Both the position numbers and the translations under genes were made by a program. The notes under the pieces were generated by a model that was not told the DNA's origin, did not search any database, and was given only the letters and a program-made list of their open reading frames with translations. Shown one piece after another: positions 5,456 through 12,004 of a stretch of DNA of 13,519 bases (positions are counted from its first letter, which is position 1; each line of letters begins with the position of its first letter). The stretch is from contig CABSMJ010000034.1 of assembly GCA_902478785.1 (NCBI GenBank), positions 1 to 13,519 of the forward strand, in the 5' to 3' direction. Source of the stretch: an uncultured Oscillospiraceae bacterium (GTDB lineage: Bacteria > Bacillota > Clostridia > Oscillospirales > Oscillospiraceae).

Positions 5456-6954
5456 TGCGGCCTTTCGTGGAGAATTTTCCCTTCTTTTCCATCTTTCTGG
5501 TGATGGTGACGGGCATTTTGCTCTCCGTGGTGCGCAGCGGCCGACTGGCCATGCGCATCAGTGTGGTGGTGGCACTTGTTGCGGCGGTACTGTCGGCCTG
5601 GGTCCTGGCCTATACGGCGGGAGGGAACCTGAGCTTTACCTATGTCATGGGCAAGTATGCCGCGCCTTTGGGCAATGAGATCAAGGCTGGGCCTTTGCAG
5701 GCCATTCTGGCCCTGACCTTCTGCGTGGGCATGGCTATCTCCCTGCTGGGCGGCAGCCGGGACCTGGAGCGGGACGTGCTGCCCCGGAAGCAGAACCTCT
5801 ATTTCGTCATGAGCAATCTGACGCTGGCCTCCCTGCTGGCGCTGACCTATACCAATGACCTTTTCACCGGCTATGTGTTCATCGAGATCAGCACCATTGC
5901 CGCCTGCGCCCTGGTGATGGCCCGGGACACCGGACCCAACATGATCGCCACCATCCGCTATCTCTTCCTCAGCCTCATGGGCTCGGGACTGTTTCTAATC
6001 GGCGTGGCCATTCTCTATTCTATCACCGGCCACCTGCTCATGCCCCAGATCCACGACAAGATCCGCCTTCTGGCGGCCACCGGGCAGTATGCCCTGCCAC
6101 TGACCGTGTCGGTGGGTCTGATCACCGTGGGCCTTGGCGTCAAAAGCGCCATGTTCCCCTTCCACCTGTGGCTGCCCGATGCCCACGGCTCCGCTACCAC
6201 CGCCTCCAGCGCTATCTTGTCCGGCCTGGTGCTCAAGGGCTACATTGTGCTGATGCTGACGCTGATGGTGCGGGTGTTCACCCTGGACCTGGTGCTGGAG
6301 ACCCAGATCAACGATGTTTTGCTGGTGGCAGGCGTTTTGGGTATGGTCATGGGCTCCATCCGCGCTATCCAGCAGACCCATATCAAGCGGATGCTGGCCT
6401 ACTCTTCGGTGGCTCAGATCGGCTACATCTTCATGGGCTTCGGCCTGGGGACCGAGGTGGGTGCGGTGGCCTCCTGCCTTCACATTCTGGTCCATGCCTG
6501 CTCCAAGCCCATGCTGTTTTGCTGCGCCGGCAAGCTGGGCGACGCTGCCGGCCACCACAAGAATCTGAAAAATCTTCGGGGCAGTGCCTACCGCTCCCCT
6601 CTGGCCGGCGTGGGCTTTACCGTGGGCGCACTATCCATGATCGGTATTCCCCTGCTGGGTGGCTTTACCTCCAAGCTCTACTTTGCCAGCGCCAGCCTCC
6701 ACACCTCGGACCGCACCGCCATCATTTTGCTGGTGCTGGCGGTCAGCACTGTCCTCAATGCGCTGTACTATGTGCCGGCTGTGCTGGCCATTTGGTCCCC
6801 GGGCAGCGAGGAGAAGTTGGCGTCTCTGCCACCCATGGAGCCTGACTGGGGCTTCCGGGTGTCCACGCTGGTGTCCATTGCGGCGGTATTCGCCCTGGGT
6901 ATCCTCTATGATCCGGCTGTCGATATCATCGAAGCGGGAATCAGTATGATGTGA
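5455..6954 (+). CDS. mnhD: Antiporter-like subunit D1 (MnhD/MbhH type)
   Basis: This 499-aa, roughly 14-helix protein belongs to the NuoL/NuoM/MrpD proton-translocating family. The key polar residues are present: the TM5 glutamate in FIEIST (E144), the TM7 lysine in GVKSAMFPFHLWLPDAHG (K230), K261 in LKGYIVLM, K351 in HACSKPMLFC and K407 in GGFTSKLYF. The FPFHLWLPDAHGSA loop resembles MrpD/MbhH more than the other three copies do, and its place directly after mnhC is the standard position of D. Translation starts at the ATG that shares one base with the mnhC stop; AAGGAGGAGG (5441-5450) precedes it. It should provide one proton or cation half-channel of the complex. Confidence 0.93.
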   Translation: MRPFVENFPFFSIFLVMVTGILLSVVRSGRLAMRISVVVALVAAVLSAWVLAYTAGGNLSFTYVMGKYAAPLGNEIKAGPLQAILALTFCVGMAISLLGGSRDLERDVLPRKQNLYFVMSNLTLASLLALTYTNDLFTGYVFIEISTIAACALVMARDTGPNMIATIRYLFLSLMGSGLFLIGVAILYSITGHLLMPQIHDKIRLLAATGQYALPLTVSVGLITVGLGVKSAMFPFHLWLPDAHGSATTASSAILSGLVLKGYIVLMLTLMVRVFTLDLVLETQINDVLLVAGVLGMVMGSIRAIQQTHIKRMLAYSSVAQIGYIFMGFGLGTEVGAVASCLHILVHACSKPMLFCCAGKLGDAAGHHKNLKNLRGSAYRSPLAGVGFTVGALSMIGIPLLGGFTSKLYFASASLHTSDRTAIILLVLAVSTVLNALYYVPAVLAIWSPGSEEKLASLPPMEPDWGFRVSTLVSIAAVFALGILYDPAVDIIEAGISMM

Positions 6955-6988
6955 CCGTTCCATTCTGCCAGAAACGAGGTGATGTTCC

Positions 6989-8434
6989 TTGCTGCTTGCG
7001 CTTCCGGTCCTGCTGCCTTTGCTGGGCGGCGTGGCGGTATTTTTCCAAAAAGAAGAGAAGAGACGCAACCACCTGACTGTGGCCACCGTGCTGGCCACGG
7101 CGCTGTGCGCTGTACTGGTGTGCCTGCTGCCGGAGCGCAGCCTGGAGGTGCTGACCATCGACCAGGGGCTCACGGTGGCTTTCCGCTCCGACACCGTGAG
7201 CCGGCTTTTCCTGCTGCTGGACTGCGGTATCTGGACCGCCGCCGTGTTCTTTGCCTTCCCCTATTTGCGCCACGCTGGGAAGCAAAGCCAGTTCCTGGGC
7301 TTTTTCCTGGTGACATTGGGGATTCTGGCAGGCCTGGCCCTGGCGGACAGCTTTATCACCCTCTACCTCTTCTTTGAACTCATGACGCTGCTGACGGTGC
7401 CTCTGGTCATCCACGATGGCACTGAGGGCTCCCGCCGGGCGGGCGTGAAGTATATGGGCTATTCCGTGTTCGGCGCGGGCCTGGCCCTGGCGGGCTTTTT
7501 CCTGGTGTTCCCCTGCCTGGCTTCCACCAGCTTCACCGCCGGCGGCGCCCTGGACCCAGGAGCGGTGGAGGAGCACCGGACCCTGCTGCTGACGGCCTAT
7601 GGACTGATGTTTGTGGGCTTTGGCTGCAAGGCGGGCCTGCTGCCCATGCAGTCCTGGCTCACTGCGGCCCATCCGGTGGCTCCGGCCCCTGCCTCCGCTG
7701 TTCTCTCCGGCATCATCACCAAGGGCGGCGTGCTGGCCATCCTGCGGGCCACCTACTACCTCTTCGGTCCGGAGCTGATTCGGGGCACGGAGCTGCAGCT
7801 GGTGCTCCTTGTGCTGACTCTTCTGACCATCTTCGTGGGTTCCATGTTGGCCTTTAAGGAACAGCTCCTGAAAAAGCGCCTGGCCTATTCCACGGTCAGC
7901 CAGGTGTCCTATGTGCTCTTCGGCATTCTGCTTCTCTCTGATGATGGCCTCCGGGGCGCACTGCTGCAGGTGGTGTTCCACGCGGTGGCTAAGGACGCGC
8001 TGTTCCTGGCTGCTGGCGCTATCATCGTGGCTACCAGCTGCACCCGGGTGGAGCAGCTGGTGGGTATCGGCAAGCGGATGCCTGTCACCACCTGGTGCTT
8101 TGCCCTGGCCTCGCTGTCCCTGGTGGGCATCCCACCTTTGTGCGGCTTTGTCAGCAAGTGGTATCTGGCGGTGGGCGCCCTGGAGGACTACGGCGCCCTG
8201 GGCATCTGGGGCGCGGCGATCTTGCTGCTTTCTGCCCTGCTGACGGCGGGCTATCTGCTGCCCATCGTCACCCGTGGCTTCTTCCCCGGCCAGGACTATA
8301 TCGCCGAGCGCCGGGAGGTAGGCCGGTCCATGCTGGTGCCTATGCTGGTGCTGGCGGCGCTGACGCTGGTGCTGGGCCTATTCCCCGGCGGCGTGCTGCG
8401 GTGGGTGGACGGATTGCTGCCTGCGCTGCTGTGA
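6989..8434 (+). CDS. Antiporter-like subunit D2 (NuoL/M/N family)
   Basis: This 481-aa, about 14-helix protein is the second NuoL/M/N-like subunit. E130 (LYLFFELMTL), K214 (GFGCKAGLLP), K245 (IITKGGVLA), K335 (HAVAKDALFL) and K390 (GFVSKWYLA) occupy the usual TM5, TM7, TM8 and TM12 positions. The TM7-8 loop is altered: the normal P-x-H-x-W-L-P-x-A-H reads PMQSWLTAAHPVAPAP, so the histidine and second proline are lost. The start is taken as TTG 6989, because the frame is closed by a TGA at 6980-6982 and GAGGTGA (6976-6982) is 6 bases upstream. No ATG or GTG is available there. It is closely similar in layout to the next gene (KRLAYSTVS, HAxxKxxLF, GIPPLCGF versus GVPPLGGF), suggesting a tandem duplication. 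Confidence 0.9.
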   Translation: MLLALPVLLPLLGGVAVFFQKEEKRRNHLTVATVLATALCAVLVCLLPERSLEVLTIDQGLTVAFRSDTVSRLFLLLDCGIWTAAVFFAFPYLRHAGKQSQFLGFFLVTLGILAGLALADSFITLYLFFELMTLLTVPLVIHDGTEGSRRAGVKYMGYSVFGAGLALAGFFLVFPCLASTSFTAGGALDPGAVEEHRTLLLTAYGLMFVGFGCKAGLLPMQSWLTAAHPVAPAPASAVLSGIITKGGVLAILRATYYLFGPELIRGTELQLVLLVLTLLTIFVGSMLAFKEQLLKKRLAYSTVSQVSYVLFGILLLSDDGLRGALLQVVFHAVAKDALFLAAGAIIVATSCTRVEQLVGIGKRMPVTTWCFALASLSLVGIPPLCGFVSKWYLAVGALEDYGALGIWGAAILLLSALLTAGYLLPIVTRGFFPGQDYIAERREVGRSMLVPMLVLAALTLVLGLFPGGVLRWVDGLLPALL

Positions 8435-8458
8435 GAATCGGTGAAAGGAGGTGTTCCC

Positions 8459-9940
8459 ATGCATTTATTGCCCAATTTGTGTATTATATTGCCCATTCTG
8501 GCAGGTGCTGGCCTGTTGGTCTGGCGACCGGAGAGCCGTAAAGTCCGCCAGTGGTATGTGATGGGCATTACGCTGCTCAACTCCGCCCTGGCCCTTACCT
8601 CCATTGCCATGGCCTGGCAGGAGGGGGTGGACGCTACCCGCAGTTTGCTGATCCAGTTTGGAGGGAACCTCTCCATTTCCCTGGCCATTGACGGACCCTC
8701 CATGGTATTTGGTACCATTATTGCCGTGCTTTGGCCGGTGACGGTGCTCTACTCCTTCGAGTACATGAAGCACGAGGGGGGCGAAAACCGCTTCTTCAGC
8801 TTCCTGACCATGAGCTATGGTGTGGTGCTGGGTGTGGCCTTTGCCGAGGACTTTTTGAGCCTGTATCTCTTCTATGAGCTGCTCACCCTGGCTACGCTGC
8901 CCATGGTGATGCATGGGATGGACCGCAAGGCTCGCTACGCCGGCAAGAAGTATCTGATCTACTCCCTGTCCGGTGCCGCCTTTGCTTTCATCGGCATCGT
9001 CTTTTTGATGCACTACGGCACCACGCTGAACTTCACCTACGGCGGTGTGCTGAACCCTGAACTGACGGCGGGCAACGAGCGGATGCTGCTGGATGTGTTC
9101 GTGCTGGCCTTTTTGGGCTTCGGTGTCAAGGCAGCGGTATTTCCCCTCCACGGCTGGCTGCCCGACGCCTCGGTGGCGCCTACGCCGGTGTCTGCTCTGC
9201 TCCATGCGGTAGCGGTGGTCAAGTCCGGTGTCTTTGCCATTTTGCGCCTGATTTACTACGGCTTCGGCGCCGACTTTCTCCGGGGCACCTTTGCTCAGAG
9301 TATCGTGATGATCTTCACAATCGTCACCATTGTTTACGGCTCGGCCAAGGCGCTGCAGATGTCCCATTTCAAGCGTCGCCTGGCCTATTCCACCGTCAGT
9401 AACCTCTCCTATATCCTCTTCTCCTTCACCCTTATGACCCCGGCGGGGATGACCGGCGGACTGATCCATATGGTGTTCCACGCCCTCATCAAGATCACCC
9501 TCTTTTTCTGCGCCGGCGCGGTGCTCTACAAGACGGAGAAGGAGTATGTCTACGAGCTGGAGGGCTTTGGCAAGGCCATGCCCATCACCTTTGCCGCCTT
9601 TACCGTGGCAGCCTTCGCCCTGTCCGGCGTGCCGCCTCTGGGAGGTTTTGCGGGCAAGTGGTGTATCGCCTCCGCGGCGGCGGAGGTGGGGACGCCCCTT
9701 TCCTATGTGGGCATCGGGGCCTTGATCCTCTCCACGTTGCTGACCACACTTTATATGATGACCATCGTCATCCGGGCCTACTTCCCCATGGGTGAGGACC
9801 GGGATCTCACCGCCGTCCGGGACCCCAACGGCAATATGACCGGGCCGCTGCTGTTTTTGACCGCGGCGGCTACGGTGCTGGCGCTGAGCTCAGCGCCGCT
9901 CATCGCGTTTGTGCGGAATGTCTCCGCCGGTCTTTTGTAA
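8459..9940 (+). CDS. Antiporter-like subunit D3 (NuoL/M/N family)
   Basis: This 493-aa multi-pass protein is the third antiporter-like subunit. The functional residues are kept: E140 (LYLFYELLTL), K224 (GFGVKAAVFPLHGWLPDAS), K255 (AVAVVKSGVFAILR), K345 (HALIKITLFF) and K400 (GFAGKWCIA). Unlike D2, the FPLHGWLPDA loop is intact, and the TM8 segment SALLHAVAVVKSGV is closest to the NuoL/MrpA-like type. The ATG at 8459 is preferred over an in-frame GTG at 8441, because AAAGGAGGTG (8444-8453) lies 5 bases before the ATG and inside the longer form. The gap to D2 is 24 bases. The protein probably adds a further ion-translocating unit to the complex. Confidence 0.92.
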   Translation: MHLLPNLCIILPILAGAGLLVWRPESRKVRQWYVMGITLLNSALALTSIAMAWQEGVDATRSLLIQFGGNLSISLAIDGPSMVFGTIIAVLWPVTVLYSFEYMKHEGGENRFFSFLTMSYGVVLGVAFAEDFLSLYLFYELLTLATLPMVMHGMDRKARYAGKKYLIYSLSGAAFAFIGIVFLMHYGTTLNFTYGGVLNPELTAGNERMLLDVFVLAFLGFGVKAAVFPLHGWLPDASVAPTPVSALLHAVAVVKSGVFAILRLIYYGFGADFLRGTFAQSIVMIFTIVTIVYGSAKALQMSHFKRRLAYSTVSNLSYILFSFTLMTPAGMTGGLIHMVFHALIKITLFFCAGAVLYKTEKEYVYELEGFGKAMPITFAAFTVAAFALSGVPPLGGFAGKWCIASAAAEVGTPLSYVGIGALILSTLLTTLYMMTIVIRAYFPMGEDRDLTAVRDPNGNMTGPLLFLTAAATVLALSSAPLIAFVRNVSAGLL

Positions 9941-9953
9941 GAAGGGAGGAACC

Positions 9954-11906
9954 ATGGGAGCTGCTTTACTGATTTTCCTGGTGTTCTTCCCTATCGCCAT
10001 GGGTGTGGCGGCCTTTCCTCTGGGACGGCGGGACAAGGATCTGCGGGACTGGTTTGTCATTGCCGTGACGGGAGTGGAGCTGGCAGCCGCCGGGGCACTG
10101 CTGCTCTTCCAGGGCACGGAGGCCGCTCTGGCGGAGGTCTGCGGCTTTGGGCTGCACTTCCAGGCCAGTGCCTTCGGCACTCTGCTTGCCATCATTGCCG
10201 CCTTCTTGTGGCTGATGACGGCCCTGCCCTCCCGGGAGTACTTCCTCCACGCGGAGAGCCGCAACCGCTACTATATGTTCTATCTCATGACTCTGGGCGC
10301 GCTGATGGGCGTCTTCCTGTCGGCGGATCTCTATACCACCTTCGTATTCTTTGAGATCATGTCCTTCACCTCCTATGTGTGGGTGGTGCAGAACGAGACG
10401 CCCCAAGCCATCCGTGCGGCGGAGACCTATCTGGCGGTGGCGGTCATCGGCGGATTGACCCTGTTGATGGGATTGTTTTTGCTCTGGTCGCTGCTGGGCA
10501 CTCTGCGTCTGGATGCGCTCTATGACGCCGCGGCGGCCCTGCCGGAGGAGAAGCGGGGCCTGCTCTGGGCCGCCGGGCTTTGCTGCCTGGTGGGCTTCGG
10601 CGCCAAAGCGGGCATGTTTCCGCTGCACATCTGGCTGCCCAAGGCCCATCCTGTGGCCCCGGCACCGGCCTCAGCCCTTCTCAGCGGTATCCTGACCAAG
10701 AGCGGCGTCTTTGGCATCCTGGCGGTGAGCCGCCTGCTGTTCCCAGTGAACGTAGACTGGAGCCGCCTGGTGCTAGTGCTGGGCGTGGTGACCATGCTGG
10801 GCGGCGCCATTCTGGCGGTATTTTCCATCGACCTCAAGCGGACCCTGGCCTGCTCCTCCATGTCCCAGATCGGCTTTATCCTGGTGGGTGTGGCCATGCA
10901 GGGCTTGCTGGGGGAGGAGAATGCCCTGGCCGCCTGGGGCACGGTGCTCCATATGATGAACCACTCCCTCATCAAGCTGGTGCTGTTTGTGGCCGCCGGC
11001 GTGGTGTACTTGGGCTGCCACTCCCTGGACCTCAACGAGGTCCGTGGCTTTGCCGGAAACGACAAGCCCTGGCTGGGGACCGTATTCGTGGTGGGTGCGG
11101 CGTCCATTGCCGGTGTGCCGGGCTTTTCCGGCTATATCAGCAAGACCCTGCTCCATGAGAGCATTGTGGAGTACATCCACCATCTGGAAGCCATCGGTGC
11201 CGGAACAGGCTACTACCGTCTGGTGGAGGTCCTTTTCCTCTTTGCTGGCGGGCTGACGGCGGCCTATATGACCAAGCTGTGCGTGTGCCTGTGTCTGGAC
11301 CCCAAAAAGCCGGGCCACCATGTGCCGCCAGATCCCTATATGAACCGCAAGACCATGATGTCCCTGACCATTGGCGCTGCGGCACTGCTGGTTTTCGGCC
11401 TGCGGCCGGAGGGCACCATGGAGCCCATTGCCCACTTTGCTGCCGAGACTTTAGGCGCTGGCACCCATGAGGGGGTCATCCACTACTTTGCCTGGACCAA
11501 TCTCAAGGGCGCCCTGATTTCCCTGGCCATCGGCGCCGTGGTGTATTTGTTGTTGATCCGCCGCTTCCTGATGAGCAAGGATTACAGCGGCCAGCCGGTG
11601 TATCTCAACCGCTGGCCCGACTGGGCAGACTTGGAAGATCGCATTTACCGGCCGGTGCTGTCGGCCCTGGCTTTCTGGGGCGCGGCCTTTGCCCGCACCC
11701 TGGCCTCTGTGGGCGACGCAGTGATCCGAGTGTTCCGGGACGCACTGCATTTCCGTGCCCCCGGTGTTATCCGTCCCAAGGGGGACGACGCTTTTGGTGT
11801 CTACGGCAACGACCCGGAGCGCAATGTGGTCACCGAGACCTTTGCCTTCGACCTTTTGATGGCGGGTATTGGTATCTTAGCGGTCATGGGTTATCTGCTG
11901 CTGTGA
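9954..11906 (+). CDS. Antiporter-like subunit D4 with NuoL-type C-terminal arm
   Basis: This 650-aa protein is the largest of the four. The antiporter core has E134 (FVFFEIMSF), K218 (GFGAKAGMFPLHIWLPKAH), K249 (ILTKSGVFGIL), K341 (HSLIKLVLFV) and K397 (GYISKTLLH). The KAHPVAPAPASALLSG stretch matches hydrogenase-type subunits (HycC/HyfB) and the D2 copy. Beyond about residue 460 there is an extra region: a helix near 470-483, another near 516-535, a charged amphipathic stretch (about 550-605, including ADLEDRIYRPVL) and a last hydrophobic segment (633-650). This order matches the lateral helix and terminal anchor helix of NuoL, and of the NuoL-like part of MrpA. The ATG has GGGAGG (9944-9949) 4 bases upstream; an earlier in-frame start at 9909 would overlap D3. 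It ends just before the terminator region, as the last operon gene in view. Confidence 0.92.
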   Translation: MGAALLIFLVFFPIAMGVAAFPLGRRDKDLRDWFVIAVTGVELAAAGALLLFQGTEAALAEVCGFGLHFQASAFGTLLAIIAAFLWLMTALPSREYFLHAESRNRYYMFYLMTLGALMGVFLSADLYTTFVFFEIMSFTSYVWVVQNETPQAIRAAETYLAVAVIGGLTLLMGLFLLWSLLGTLRLDALYDAAAALPEEKRGLLWAAGLCCLVGFGAKAGMFPLHIWLPKAHPVAPAPASALLSGILTKSGVFGILAVSRLLFPVNVDWSRLVLVLGVVTMLGGAILAVFSIDLKRTLACSSMSQIGFILVGVAMQGLLGEENALAAWGTVLHMMNHSLIKLVLFVAAGVVYLGCHSLDLNEVRGFAGNDKPWLGTVFVVGAASIAGVPGFSGYISKTLLHESIVEYIHHLEAIGAGTGYYRLVEVLFLFAGGLTAAYMTKLCVCLCLDPKKPGHHVPPDPYMNRKTMMSLTIGAAALLVFGLRPEGTMEPIAHFAAETLGAGTHEGVIHYFAWTNLKGALISLAIGAVVYLLLIRRFLMSKDYSGQPVYLNRWPDWADLEDRIYRPVLSALAFWGAAFARTLASVGDAVIRVFRDALHFRAPGVIRPKGDDAFGVYGNDPERNVVTETFAFDLLMAGIGILAVMGYLLL

Positions 11907-11968
11907 AAAATAAAAAGCTTCGGAGCCAAAGCGTCCGTCCGGATAAGGATGTTTTGCGGTTCCGAAGC
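11906..11968 (-). terminator. Intrinsic terminator for the minus-strand recombinase
   Basis: On the minus strand GCTTCGGA (11968-11961) pairs with TCCGAAGC (11924-11917) around a long 36-base interior, and TTTTTATTTTT (11916-11906) follows at once. The T-run is excellent; the large loop makes the hairpin less typical, though two more inner G-C pairs are possible (11926-11927 with 11958-11959). It lies directly after the antiporter D4 stop. Confidence 0.5.
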
Positions 11969-12003
11969 GGCCTCAGGATGCTACGGCATCCTGGGGCCGT
12001 TTT
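11968..12003 (+). terminator. Intrinsic terminator of the antiporter operon
   Basis: CGGCCTCAGGATGC (11968-11981) pairs with GCATCCTGGGGCCG (11986-11999), 14 bp with one G-T pair, closed by C(TACG)G, a UNCG-type tetraloop known for high stability. TTTT (12000-12003) follows and then the recombinase stop codon. It shares base 11968 with the opposing terminator, so the two form a back-to-back convergent pair. Confidence 0.75.
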
Positions 12004-12004
12004 G

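Noticed and set aside
6941..7981. Minus-strand open frame of 346 aa (and a similar 338-aa one at 8465-9481)
   Set aside because: Both are Gln/His/Gly-rich antisense shadows of the D2 and D3 genes.
2790..11906. Respiratory complex I or an energy-converting hydrogenase
   Set aside because: No peripheral redox subunits (NuoB, C, D, I or NiFe-hydrogenase-like) and no iron-sulfur cysteine motifs are present; E, F, G, B and C are specific to Mrp/Mbh antiporter modules.
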